64,000 nt of DNA from PALSA-607 sp036501485. GTDB lineage: Bacteria; Actinomycetota; Actinomycetes; Acidothermales; Acidothermaceae. The position numbers were made by a program, and so were the translations under genes. Positions 41,693 to 50,458 of the stretch are shown one piece after another. The stretch is taken from contig DASYAG010000016.1 in NCBI GenBank assembly GCA_036501485.1, positions 91,605 to 155,604 of the forward strand. The letters are read 5' to 3'. Position 1 is the first letter of the stretch, and each line of letters begins with the position of its first letter. The notes under the pieces are model-generated. The model saw nothing but the letters and a program-made list of their open reading frames with translations, did not search any database and had not been told where the DNA came from.

Positions 41693-42455
41693 TCCACCGC
41701 TGTCCGTGCTCGGGACGACCGCGCTGTCTGTTGCGGCCTGCCGGGCGACCGAGAGCGCCCGCATCGACGCGTGGTTCCACGACGAGCTCGCGCAGCACGT
41801 TCTGGCCTCGGCCATCGCGCCACCCGCGGTCTCGCGCGGGCTCGTGCGTTGGGTGGCCGTTCGCACCAGATTCCTTGACGAACTCGTCGAAGGGGCTGTC
41901 GCCGATGGCATCAGGCAGGTCGTCGTCGTCGGCGCCGGCCTCGACGCGCGGGCTTACCGACTAGAACTGCCGCGGGATCTCACGGTATTCGAGATCGACC
42001 ACGGTGAAGTGCTCGCCTTGAAGCAGCGACTGCTCGACGAACTTGAGCTGATGAGCGAGTGCCGCCGGCGGGTGGTCGTTGCCGATCTCGTTGCTGACGA
42101 CTGGTTGCAACTCCTTACTGATACTGGGTGGACGCCTACGCAACCCACTGTGTGGGTGGCGGAAGGGCTGTTGGTCTACCTCAACCACGACGAGCGGACG
42201 CGACTGCTGAAACAGCTCTCCTCGGCGTCCGCTATTGGCAGTGTTCTTGGTGCGACCCTCAGCACGCGGACCGACAACCTCGCGCATCCGCTGTGGCATC
42301 CGGCGTCGACTACCGACCCTGAAGAGTGGTTAGCCGACTGTGGCTGGCGAGCGACGGTGCAGACGATGGCGGAGGCCAGCGCGGCGTTCGGGCGGCCTAT
42401 TCCGCCGCCGTTCGATACGGGCACGAAGGGCAGGCTCGTCCGCGCGGTCCGCTAG
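41682..42455 (+). CDS. Class I SAM-dependent methyltransferase (LCMT/PPM-like family)
   Basis: 257 aa. SAM-binding motif VVVVGAGLDARAYRL, acidic FEIDHGEVLALKQ, and WVAEGLLVYLNHDERTRLL are signatures of the leucine carboxyl methyltransferase-like O-methyltransferases abundant in actinobacteria. N-terminal RTRFLDELVEGAVADGIRQ also fits. The substrate is unknown. GTG start lies 11 bp inside the GGDEF-EAL gene. The 3' end overlaps the convergent alditol oxidase gene by 4 bp. Confidence 0.9.
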   Translation: MPPDPPLSVLGTTALSVAACRATESARIDAWFHDELAQHVLASAIAPPAVSRGLVRWVAVRTRFLDELVEGAVADGIRQVVVVGAGLDARAYRLELPRDLTVFEIDHGEVLALKQRLLDELELMSECRRRVVVADLVADDWLQLLTDTGWTPTQPTVWVAEGLLVYLNHDERTRLLKQLSSASAIGSVLGATLSTRTDNLAHPLWHPASTTDPEEWLADCGWRATVQTMAEASAAFGRPIPPPFDTGTKGRLVRAVR

Positions 42456-43717
42456 CGGGCGATGAATCGATCGACGAATGCGTTGCGGAGCTTGCCGGCC
42501 GGGTCGTACCGGGCGACGAGCTCGGTGAAGTAGGGCAGCCGCTCATACCGCGAGCGGACGACGTCGGCGCTCATCGGGAACACTTTCCCCCAGTGGGGTC
42601 TGGCGTCGAAGGGTGCGAGTTGTTCCTCGATGGCGGTCAGTGCAGGCGTCACTGCGTCCATGTCGCTGATCCAGGTGAAATGGAGCGCGAAGCTGTCGCG
42701 ACCGTACGCCGGGCTGAGCCACAGGTCGTCGGCTGCGATCGTTCGCAGCTCGCAGATCTGCAGCGCGGGTGCGATGAGGTGCGCGATGTTGCTGATCGCC
42801 GTCAGTGCTGCAACCGCATCGTCGCGAGAGACGAAGTACTCCGACTGCAATTCATCGCCACTGCTCGGTGTGAAGTCGAGTCGAAAGTGTGGCAACCGCT
42901 CGTGCCACGGGCCTGGAACGCCGCCTTGCGTGGTGCACGCGGTGGGATCCACGCCCGGCACCGGATGCCGTGGCCCGTTGGCGACGGGTGCGTCGAGCCA
43001 TCGTGCCGCTGGGCCGACCTGCCACGGCGTTGACGCGTCGACGCGGTGTTTCATCCAGACCTGGTTCATCACCGGGCGGCGCCAGTCGGTGAACACACTG
43101 ACGCTGTATGCCGCCGACATCGTCGCTTCGAGATGCGCGGTGAACTGCGCTAACGACAGATCGTCGTACACATACTGCGCGACGGCGAACGTCGGTTCGA
43201 TCGCGAGGGTCACCGACGTCACGACGCCGAGCATGCCAAGGGCCACCACCGAGCCGTTGAAGTCGTCGTCGCCGACTTCGAGGGTGACAACGTCGCCGCT
43301 CGCCGTGACGAGCTCAACGGCGCGGACTGCGGTCGCGAGATTGCCGTTGGTCACGCCCGAGCCGTGGGTGCCGGTTGCTGTCGCTCCGGCGATGCAGATG
43401 TGCGGCAGCGACCCGAGGTTATGCAGCGCGTAGCCCGCTCCATTGAGCGGCGGCGCAAGCTCTCCATATCGGACGCCGCCCCCGACCGTCACGGTCGAGC
43501 GTTCGGCATCGATGTGCAACAACGGAGGCATCCCGGCAAGCGAGATCTGGTCGCCCACGGTGTCGGCGATCGGGTTGAAGGAGTGCCCACTGCCAAGAGC
43601 CCGCACGTGGTCGCTGCCGGCAACGATTCGACGCACCTCATCGAGAGACGTCGGGTGGTGCAGACGCGCTGCGCCAAACACGACATTCCCGGCCCAATTC
43701 GTGGGTCGGTCGGTCAT
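42452..43717 (-). CDS. Alditol oxidase (FAD-dependent, AldO-like)
   Basis: 421-aa flavoprotein of the vanillyl-alcohol-oxidase fold, oxidising sugar alcohols such as xylitol or sorbitol at C1 with oxygen. It follows the Streptomyces AldO sequence as I recall it: TNWAGN start, ALGSGHSFN (His carrying covalent FAD), SLPHICIAGATATGTHGSG, FTDWRRP, LRTIAADDLWLSPAYGRD (Glu and Arg of the active site), LHFTWISD (Thr) and RPHWGKVF (Lys). ATG 43717 with GAGGGGA upstream; the longer frame is unsupported. Divergent from the aldo/keto reductase gene at 43768. Confidence 0.9.
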   Translation of the reverse strand: MTDRPTNWAGNVVFGAARLHHPTSLDEVRRIVAGSDHVRALGSGHSFNPIADTVGDQISLAGMPPLLHIDAERSTVTVGGGVRYGELAPPLNGAGYALHNLGSLPHICIAGATATGTHGSGVTNGNLATAVRAVELVTASGDVVTLEVGDDDFNGSVVALGMLGVVTSVTLAIEPTFAVAQYVYDDLSLAQFTAHLEATMSAAYSVSVFTDWRRPVMNQVWMKHRVDASTPWQVGPAARWLDAPVANGPRHPVPGVDPTACTTQGGVPGPWHERLPHFRLDFTPSSGDELQSEYFVSRDDAVAALTAISNIAHLIAPALQICELRTIAADDLWLSPAYGRDSFALHFTWISDMDAVTPALTAIEEQLAPFDARPHWGKVFPMSADVVRSRYERLPYFTELVARYDPAGKLRNAFVDRFIAR

Positions 43718-43767
43718 CGGGGTCCCCTCGGGTGTCGCCCTGTTACTAGCGGGGCAAGAATACGGGC

Positions 43768-44826
43768 ATGGACTACAGACAGCTCGGCAACTCAGGCCTG
43801 CGGGTATCCGCACTCACCCTCGGGACGATGGGATTCGGTGGCACCGGCTGGGCCGCGGCAGTCGGTACGACGGACGTCGACGGCGCGCGTCGCCAGATCT
43901 CCATGGCGTTGGATGCCGGGGTGAATCTCATCGACACTGCCGACGTCTATTCGTCGGGTCTGTCGGAGGAGATTCTGGCGAAAGCGCTGCCGGTTGCCCG
44001 CGAGGACGTACTGCTGGCAACGAAGGTCCGGATGCCGATGGGGGACGGCCCGAACGACGCCGGGTTGTCGAGGCACCACATCATCAGGGCCTGCGAGGCT
44101 AGCCTGCGCCGGCTCGAGACCGACTACATCGACCTGTACCAGGTGCACGAGTGGGACGGCCAGACGCCGCTCGAAGAGACGCTGAGAGCGCTGGACGACC
44201 TCGTGTCATCAGGCAAGGTGCGCTACATCGGGGCGTCGAACTACGCCGGATGGCAGCTGATGAAGGCGCTGGGGATCTCTGATCGCCGCGGTCTGTCGCG
44301 TTTTGCGAGCCAGCAGATCTACTACTCGCTGCAGGCGCGCGAGGCCGAGTATGAGTTGGTTCCTGTCAGCGTCGATCAGGGTCTCGGCATACTCGTCTGG
44401 AGCCCGCTCGCCGGTGGTCTGCTCTCGGGCAAGTATCGCCGCGGTGTCGAGGCGCCAGCCGGCAGCCGGCACCTCGGTGACTGGCACGAGCCGCCGGTCT
44501 ATGACGAGGACAAGCTGTACGACACCGTTGATGTGTTGGTCGAGATCGCTGATGCACACGGAGTCTCTGCTGCGCAGGTCTCGCTCGCGTGGCTGCTGGG
44601 CCGCACTGGTGTCACGTCGTTGATCGTTGGCGCGCGAACCGACGAGCAACTCGCCGACAACCTGAAGTCTGCCGACCTGACGTTGTCGCCCGACGAGCAG
44701 CGCAGGCTCGATGAGGTCAGTGCGCTGCCGCTGCTTTATCCGCACTGGCATCAAGCGAACACATCGAGCGACCGGCTCGGTGCGCCCGAACTCACCCTCC
44801 TCGAACCACATCTTCGATCCACCTGA
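43768..44826 (+). CDS. Aldo/keto reductase
   Basis: 352 aa, of the YajO/YghZ-like longer type. Catalytic residues: Asp and Tyr in LIDTADVYSSG, Lys in LLATKVRMP and His in LYQVHEWDG. GASNYAGWQL, WSPLAGGLLSGKYRRG and IVGARTDEQLADN (NADPH phosphate binding) are present. Reduces aldehydes or keto sugars; the exact substrate is unknown. It is divergent from the alditol oxidase gene by 50 bp, so the pair may act in the same sugar alcohol/aldehyde conversion (inference). Confidence 0.92.
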   Translation: MDYRQLGNSGLRVSALTLGTMGFGGTGWAAAVGTTDVDGARRQISMALDAGVNLIDTADVYSSGLSEEILAKALPVAREDVLLATKVRMPMGDGPNDAGLSRHHIIRACEASLRRLETDYIDLYQVHEWDGQTPLEETLRALDDLVSSGKVRYIGASNYAGWQLMKALGISDRRGLSRFASQQIYYSLQAREAEYELVPVSVDQGLGILVWSPLAGGLLSGKYRRGVEAPAGSRHLGDWHEPPVYDEDKLYDTVDVLVEIADAHGVSAAQVSLAWLLGRTGVTSLIVGARTDEQLADNLKSADLTLSPDEQRRLDEVSALPLLYPHWHQANTSSDRLGAPELTLLEPHLRST

Positions 44827-44841
44827 ATAAGGGAGCCGACC

Positions 44842-45042
44842 ATGACCGAGAACGACGACATCTCCCTCGATGCACCACGGTTCAACCGCGACCAGGACGG
44901 CGTCGACTCGCTGCGCGATACCGAGTCGGAGCAGGGTGACGAGCCAGAGCTTGACGACCTGTTTGATCTCGACAGGAACGAGGCGCGCGAAATCGACGCA
45001 GATGTCGAGGAGGATGCGGGAGAAATTCCGCGCCTCGACTAG
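44842..45042 (+). CDS. Small highly acidic protein
   Basis: 66 aa with 25 or so Asp/Glu residues and almost no hydrophobic clusters (DEPELDDLFDLDRNEAREID); probably intrinsically disordered. ATG follows GGGAGCC, 15 bp after the aldo/keto reductase stop, so it is likely co-transcribed. It ends directly before a strong hairpin. No family recognised. Confidence 0.65.
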   Translation: MTENDDISLDAPRFNRDQDGVDSLRDTESEQGDEPELDDLFDLDRNEAREIDADVEEDAGEIPRLD

Positions 45043-45054
45043 ATCCGGGCACTG

Positions 45055-45088
45055 ACCGTCGACGCGCTCAGGCGAGCGCGTCGACGGT
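45055..45088. terminator. Bidirectional hairpin terminator candidate
   Basis: A perfect 14-bp stem ACCGTCGACGCGCT (45055-45068) / AGCGCGTCGACGGT (45075-45088) with a 6-nt loop lies between the convergent acidic-protein and MFS genes. It includes the last codons of the MFS gene. No long T-run follows, as is usual for actinobacterial hairpin terminators. Confidence 0.7.
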
Positions 45089-46591
45089 TTGCATGTCGGG
45101 GGACATCCGCTCGTCGTCCACCAGTTGGGGTTGGGTGTGGTGTCGAGCTGAGCGGATAAGTGTTCCGGCGACGATGCCCGCGGCGACCATCAGTGCCGCA
45201 CTGACGGTGAATGCGGTCGTGTAGCCGTGGACGTTCGCGTTTCGCGTCGCGACCGCGGCATGGCCGTGATGGGTGAGGTAGCCGGCAGTTGCGGTGGCCG
45301 CGATCGTGTTGAGCAACGCGGTACCGAGGGCGCCGCCGATCTGTTGGGTGGTGTTGACCAGCGCACTGGCAACACCGGCGTGTTCTTCTTGGACGCCGAC
45401 CAGCGCGGTGCTGCTCAGCGGGACAAACGCGAGTCCCATGCCGACGCTGACCAAGATCTCCGGCGGCAACACGTGAGCGAGGTAGCTGCTGTCGACCGTG
45501 AGCCCGGTGAACCAGAACAAACCAGCCGCTGCAAGAAGCACGCCTGTAACGATCAGCACTCGCGGACCGATTCTGGGGAGCAGGCGGCTGGCGAGTCCGG
45601 CGCCGATGATGATGCCGCCGGAGAACGGCAGGAACGCGAAGCCGGTCTTCAGTGCTGAATAGCCGAGGGTTCCTTGCAAGAAGTAGGTCAGGAACAGGAA
45701 CGTGCCGAGCATCGCGCTGCCGACGAACAGCGACGCCAGGAACGAGCCGCCGCGATTACGGTCGAGCACCACGCGAACGGGCAGCAGCGGGTGCGGTGTG
45801 CGCAGTTCGATGAGCACGAACCCAGCCAGTGCGGCGACGGCGCCGACGAGCAGCGTCAGGGTCAGGGGAGCGGCCCAGCCGTCGGTGCCGGCAGTCGTGA
45901 AGCCGTAGACGAGGAGGAACAAGCCGCCGGTGACGGTGATCGCACCAGGCAGGTCGTAGCTGTGCCGCTCTTCGGCGCGGCTTTCACGGATGAAGCGGCC
46001 CGCGGCCACGGCCGCAAGGAGCGCGATGGGCACGTTGATCAGCAGGGTCCAGCGCCACGAGGCGAGCTGGGTCAAGGTGCCGCCCAGGACCAGCCCGATG
46101 GCTGCCCCACCGCCGGCGATGGCGCCGTACACGCCGAACGCGCGGGCCCGCTCGCGGGCTTCGGTGAACGTGACGGTGAGCAGTGACAGCGCTGCGGGTG
46201 CCATCACCGCGGCGAAGGCGCCCTGCAACGCGCGCGCTCCGAAGAGCATCGCCGGATTCTGAGCTAAGCCGCCTAGGGCGGATGCGGCGCCGAACCCAAG
46301 CAGACCGACGATGAACATTCGCCGCCGTCCGAGATAGTCAGCGATGCGTCCACCGAGCAGCAGCAGGCTGCCGAACGCCAATGTGTAGGCGCTCATCACC
46401 CATTGCCGGTCGGCAAGTGAGATGTGCAACGAACGTTGCGCCGAGGGCAGCGCAACGATCACCACCGACGCGTCGAGCACGATCATGAGCTGTGCCATCG
46501 CGATCACCGCGAGCGACCACCAGCGTCGGGGATCAGGTTCTTGTTGCAGTGATCCCGCCAGGTTTCCCAGGGCCATCTCGTTCGTTGTCAC
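45068..46591 (-). CDS. MFS multidrug transporter, DHA2 (EmrB/QacA) family
   Basis: 507 aa with 14 predicted membrane helices. VLDASVVIVALPSAQRSLH (TM1 motif), WVMSAYTLAFGSLLLLGGRI, ADYLGRRRMFIVGLLGF (motif A between TM2 and TM3) and AVMAPAALSLLTVTF are characteristic. It exports drugs or toxic metabolites using proton motive force. GTG 46591 with GAGG upstream is chosen; ATG 46576 is an alternative. It is divergent from a TetR gene across an 18-bp perfect palindrome, the classical arrangement for a drug-inducible efflux pump. Confidence 0.93.
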   Translation of the reverse strand: MTTNEMALGNLAGSLQQEPDPRRWWSLAVIAMAQLMIVLDASVVIVALPSAQRSLHISLADRQWVMSAYTLAFGSLLLLGGRIADYLGRRRMFIVGLLGFGAASALGGLAQNPAMLFGARALQGAFAAVMAPAALSLLTVTFTEARERARAFGVYGAIAGGGAAIGLVLGGTLTQLASWRWTLLINVPIALLAAVAAGRFIRESRAEERHSYDLPGAITVTGGLFLLVYGFTTAGTDGWAAPLTLTLLVGAVAALAGFVLIELRTPHPLLPVRVVLDRNRGGSFLASLFVGSAMLGTFLFLTYFLQGTLGYSALKTGFAFLPFSGGIIIGAGLASRLLPRIGPRVLIVTGVLLAAAGLFWFTGLTVDSSYLAHVLPPEILVSVGMGLAFVPLSSTALVGVQEEHAGVASALVNTTQQIGGALGTALLNTIAATATAGYLTHHGHAAVATRNANVHGYTTAFTVSAALMVAAGIVAGTLIRSARHHTQPQLVDDERMSPDMQTVDALA

Positions 46592-46647
46592 CGTTTGCCT
46601 CTTCTCCGAGCTACAATCGGAACGTCTACTCCGTTTCGATCGACGAT

Positions 46648-46665
46648 ACGGAACGATCGTTCCGT
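46648..46665. promoter_or_regulatory. Perfect 18-bp palindrome, TetR operator of the MFS/TetR pair
   Basis: ACGGAACGATCGTTCCGT (46648-46665) is a perfect palindrome midway between the divergent MFS and TetR starts. A diverged half-site-like copy with GGAACG and CCGTTTC elements lies about 30 bp away at 46618-46638. The position suits simultaneous repression of both promoters. Binding is inferred from context. Confidence 0.75.
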
Positions 46666-46695
46666 TTGTCAACCACCACGCCGGAGGCAATACCG

Positions 46696-47253
46696 ATGCG
46701 CGCCGATGCGCTCAAGAACAGGGAGCGGATCCTCGAGGCCGCCGAAACCACGTTCGCGCGTCTCGGGCTGTCAGTTCCGATCGACGTTGTCGCTGAACAG
46801 GCCGGTGTCGGAGTCGGGACTCTTTACCGCCATTTCCCGACCAAAGAGGCATTGTTCGAGGCGATCGTGATGAGCCGCCTCGAAGAGCTGGTCGACGAAG
46901 CCAAGACCCGTATCGACGCGAATGACCCCGCGGATGCGCTGTTCTCGTTCCTACGTCGGTTCGCGAACGAAGCCTTGGCCAAAGCCGACCTCTTCGATGC
47001 CATGAACGCGGCCGGCTTCGACATCAAGTCAAGGTGTGCGGAGATGGTCGACGAGATGAGGCGCGGGATCGACATCCTCGTCGTGAACGCCAAGGCGGTT
47101 GACGCAGTACGTCCAGACGTCACCGCTGATGAAGTGATGAGCCTGATCTCGGGTACCTGCATGGCCGCACGCCAATCGAGGCTCGACGACGCGTCGTGCC
47201 AGCGCATGGTCGACATCGTGTGCGACGGCATGCGACTCGCAGTGGCGACCTAG
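46696..47253 (+). CDS. TetR/AcrR family regulator of the MFS pump
   Basis: 185 aa. TetR DNA-binding domain at the N-terminus: ILEAAETTFARLGLSVPIDV, VAEQAGVGVGTLYRHFPTKE (helix-turn-helix about 28-47). The C-terminal domain is of the SbtR type in appearance (DLFDAMNAAGFDIKS, DEVMSLISGTCMAARQ). ATG 46696 follows CCGGAGGC. Divergent from the MFS gene, so it very likely represses it through the palindrome at 46648. It abuts the convergent GH65 gene with no spacer. Confidence 0.92.
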   Translation: MRADALKNRERILEAAETTFARLGLSVPIDVVAEQAGVGVGTLYRHFPTKEALFEAIVMSRLEELVDEAKTRIDANDPADALFSFLRRFANEALAKADLFDAMNAAGFDIKSRCAEMVDEMRRGIDILVVNAKAVDAVRPDVTADEVMSLISGTCMAARQSRLDDASCQRMVDIVCDGMRLAVAT

Positions 47254-49620
47254 CTAAGACGTGCCCGCAACCGGTCGGGCCACCGGTGCGCGGCCCACGG
47301 GTTGCTTGGGGCGCGCGAGCAACGGAGTGTTCGGCGTAATCGGTCGTGAGACGGCAGTGCCAGCTTGCACAGTTAGTTCATTGCCCTCGTGATAGAGGGT
47401 CAGGGTGGCGTCGGCTCCGTCGCGAAGCGAGTAGGTCGCTTCCGTGTGAGTGATGTCCACCTTCACCTTCAACCCTCGCCACCGTAGGTTGACCGCCAGC
47501 CGGTCGATCGCTTCGGGAAGTTGCGGCCTGAACTGAAGCTTGCCACCCTCGTCGCGAGCGCCGCCGAAGCCCACCACCAGCGACACCCATGCACCGGCCA
47601 GCGAGGCCATGTGCAGGCCGTCGCGCGTGTTGTGGTGAATGTCGTGCAGATCGATGAATGCAGCTTCGGACGCGTAGTCGTACGCGAGCTCCAGATGGCC
47701 GACCTCCGCGCAGATGACGGCCTGCACGTTCGCCGACAGCGACGAGTCGCGGACAGTCCGCTGCTCGTAGTAGTCGACGTTGCGTGCCTTGTCGTCGGGG
47801 GAGAACACGCTGCCGTACATGCACATCGCGAGCTCGAGATCGGCCTGCTTGATGACCTGCCGCCGGTAGAGCTCGAAGTACGGCACATGCAATAGCAGCG
47901 GATACTTGTCTTTCCACTTTTCGAAGTCCCATTCGGGCAGCATGGTGAAGCCGTAGTTCTGTTCATGCACCCGCAACTGCTCGTTGTAGGGCACTGAAAC
48001 TGTTGCCGCTGCAGACCGCCATGTTGCGATCTCGCTTGACGTGACGCCGAACTGCGCTGCGAGATCGAGGTGGCGTTCGGCAGCGTCGGCCGCAGCGACG
48101 AGATTGTGCGCCGCGGCGAGGTTCGTATAGATGTTGTCGTCGACCAGCGCCGTGTATTCGTCGGGGCCCGTGACGCCTGCGATGTGCCACTTGCCGTCGC
48201 GGCCGAAGTTGCCGAGTGACATCCATAAGCGCGCAGTCTCCGCCAGCAACTCCAGGCCACCCTGAATCTCGACCGAGAGATCGCCGGTTACTTCGGTGTA
48301 GCGCGCGAGGGCGTTGCCGATGTCAGCAGTGACATGCATGGCCGCCGTGCCGGCTGGCCAATATCCGGAGCACTCCTCGCCGCGAATTGTCCGCCAAGGG
48401 AATGCGGCGCCTTGCACGCCGAGCGTTTGGGCCCGCTGTTTGGCCAAGTCGAGCGTCGAGTACCGCCATCGCAATGCGTGGGCTGCGGCATCGGGTGCGG
48501 TGTAGATGAGCACAGGCAGCACGAACGCCTCGGTGTCCCAGAAGGTGTGCCCGTCATAGCCAGGCCCGGTCAGGCCTTTCGCCGCGATACCGCGGCCCTC
48601 GCTGCGCGCGCTCGCCTGCAACACGTGGAATAGCCCGAACCGCGCCGCCTGTTGGATCTCGTCGTCGCCCTCGACCTCGACGTCTGCGCCGTCCCAGAAC
48701 TCGTCGAGGTAAGCGCGTTGCTCCGCAAGCAGTTGCTCGAAGCCCGACAGCCGCGCCATCGTGACCGCGCCGGCGACCTGATCGCGCAACGCCTCTTGGC
48801 TGCGAACGTTCGACCAGCCCCAGCCGACGTACTTGCGGAGCGTGAGCTTCTCGCCGGGCTGCAGTGAACTGATGGCTGTCAGCCGCGCCCAGTCGGGCGC
48901 GTAGTGGGATTCGAGGTCGATCTTGCTCGGCCCTTCGACGACGTTCGACATCCCCGCGGCCATCTGGAGCTTGCTTGATCGGGTGCGATGCACGAGGAGC
49001 ATGCCTTGGTCGGTGATCGATTGGTCGACCGCTTCGAGCGGGCTCTCCATCGCGGCTGCCTCACGCGGATCTCCGGTCTGCGCCGGTACTGCTTCGTTCG
49101 CCACCAGCTCGGACTGCACGACGATGCGGATGGGGTCATCGACGGCCTCGACCTCGTACTCGATCGCGGCGATCGCCCGCTGGGTGAACGACACCAGGCG
49201 CGTCGATCGAAGCCGAATCTTCTTGCCGGCTGGCGATATCCACTCCACGTTGCGGACGAGGGTGCCGGCCCGAAGGTCGAGCACGCGCTCGTGGGACACG
49301 AGGGTTCCGTAACGAACGTCGAACGGCTCATCGTCGACGAGCAACCGGATCAGCTTGCCGTTCGTGACGTTGACGATCGACTGACTTGACTCAGGGTTGC
49401 CATACGCGCTTTCGGCGTAAGGCAGCGGCCGCAGTTCGAAAAACGAGGTTAGGTAGGTGCCTGGGATGCCGTGCGGCTCACCCTCGTCAAGGTTGCCACG
49501 AAGGCCGATGTGCCCGTTGGCGAGCGCGAACAGCGACTCGGACTGCGCGATGACGTCAAGGTTCAGACGGGTCTCGCGTAGTTGCCACGGTTCTGCGGGA
49601 TACGCCGGGTGATCGATCAT
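47254..49620 (-). CDS. Glycoside hydrolase family 65 phosphorylase
   Basis: 788-aa disaccharide phosphorylase of the maltose/trehalose/kojibiose type. The N-terminal beta-sandwich (LFALANGHIGLRGNLDEGEP) is followed by an (alpha/alpha)6 barrel with GYDGHTFWDTEAFVLPVLIY, GAAFPWRTIRGEECS, and the catalytic acid Glu488 in GVTGPDEYTALVDDN. Near the C-terminus is the expected phosphate-binding region (VGFGGARDEGG). It would release beta-glucose 1-phosphate, and the coupled HAD enzyme would convert this to glucose 6-phosphate. The pair resembles mycobacterial Rv3401/Rv3400. Sugar linkage specificity is not readable. Confidence 0.92.
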   Translation of the reverse strand: MIDHPAYPAEPWQLRETRLNLDVIAQSESLFALANGHIGLRGNLDEGEPHGIPGTYLTSFFELRPLPYAESAYGNPESSQSIVNVTNGKLIRLLVDDEPFDVRYGTLVSHERVLDLRAGTLVRNVEWISPAGKKIRLRSTRLVSFTQRAIAAIEYEVEAVDDPIRIVVQSELVANEAVPAQTGDPREAAAMESPLEAVDQSITDQGMLLVHRTRSSKLQMAAGMSNVVEGPSKIDLESHYAPDWARLTAISSLQPGEKLTLRKYVGWGWSNVRSQEALRDQVAGAVTMARLSGFEQLLAEQRAYLDEFWDGADVEVEGDDEIQQAARFGLFHVLQASARSEGRGIAAKGLTGPGYDGHTFWDTEAFVLPVLIYTAPDAAAHALRWRYSTLDLAKQRAQTLGVQGAAFPWRTIRGEECSGYWPAGTAAMHVTADIGNALARYTEVTGDLSVEIQGGLELLAETARLWMSLGNFGRDGKWHIAGVTGPDEYTALVDDNIYTNLAAAHNLVAAADAAERHLDLAAQFGVTSSEIATWRSAAATVSVPYNEQLRVHEQNYGFTMLPEWDFEKWKDKYPLLLHVPYFELYRRQVIKQADLELAMCMYGSVFSPDDKARNVDYYEQRTVRDSSLSANVQAVICAEVGHLELAYDYASEAAFIDLHDIHHNTRDGLHMASLAGAWVSLVVGFGGARDEGGKLQFRPQLPEAIDRLAVNLRWRGLKVKVDITHTEATYSLRDGADATLTLYHEGNELTVQAGTAVSRPITPNTPLLARPKQPVGRAPVARPVAGTS

Positions 49621-50369
49621 GTCGCTTTCCCAAGCAAGTCGGCCAGGTCAGTCACGACGATATCGGCGCCGTGCTCCTTGAGTTGCTTGCCGTGAGTCGC
49701 GTCGAGTCGATTGACGCCCACGACGCAGCCGAACTTGCCTGCCCTCCCGGCCTCGACGCCGGCGAGCGCGTCTTCGAACACCGCAGCCGCGGAAGGCGCG
49801 ACGCCGGCAAGCTTGGCGCCGGCCAAAAACGTGTCGGGCGCTGGTTTTCCCTTGAGGTGGTCGGTCTGGATCGTTACGCCGTCGATACGGCCCTCGATGA
49901 AGTCTCCGAGCCCGGTGACCTCGAGCACGGCAGCGGTGTTGGCGCTTGACGACACGACGAAGCGTCCCAACCCGGCGTCCCGTGCAGCTTGAAGGTATCG
50001 ACGCGAACCTTCGAACACCTTCACGCCGTCCTGCTTGATGTGCTTGAGCACTAGCTCGTTCTTGCGGTTGCCCAAACCGTTGATGGTCTGCGCGTGCGGG
50101 CTGTCGTCGGGCTTGCCATCGGGCAGCTCGATGCCTCGACTGTGCAGGAACGTGCGGACGCCGTCGGCTCGGGGGAGGCCGTCGACGTACTTGTCGTAGT
50201 CCTTGTCCGGATCGAAGGGCACGAAGGGCGTGCCGGTGCTCGCGGCGCGCGCCTTGAGGAACGCGTCGAACGCCTCCGTCCACGCCTTGTCATGAACCGA
50301 GGCTGTGTCGGTAAGGACGCCGTCGAGGTCGAACAGGCACGCGGTCACGTGGTCGGGCAGGCCTAACAT
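49617..50369 (-). CDS. HAD-family beta-phosphoglucomutase-like protein
   Basis: 250 aa. HAD nucleophile motif FDLDGVLTDT (Asp14, Asp16), with a cap domain holding the family-like RADGVRTFL, motif II VSSSANT, Lys in KGKPAPDTFLAGAKL and motif IV AAVFEDALAGVEAGRAG. Interconverts beta-glucose 1-phosphate and glucose 6-phosphate. ATG 50369 after AAGGAGCG. Its 3' end overlaps the GH65 start by 4 bp (ATGA), strongly tying the two into one disaccharide phosphorolysis unit. Confidence 0.92.
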   Translation of the reverse strand: MLGLPDHVTACLFDLDGVLTDTASVHDKAWTEAFDAFLKARAASTGTPFVPFDPDKDYDKYVDGLPRADGVRTFLHSRGIELPDGKPDDSPHAQTINGLGNRKNELVLKHIKQDGVKVFEGSRRYLQAARDAGLGRFVVSSSANTAAVLEVTGLGDFIEGRIDGVTIQTDHLKGKPAPDTFLAGAKLAGVAPSAAAVFEDALAGVEAGRAGKFGCVVGVNRLDATHGKQLKEHGADIVVTDLADLLGKAT

Positions 50370-50458
50370 TGCGCGCTCCTTCGAGGCACTAGCATTTCTT
50401 GATCGGGCAACCGACAGCATTCCCTAATCGGTGAAACCGACGCCCGCAGGAGGTCGCG

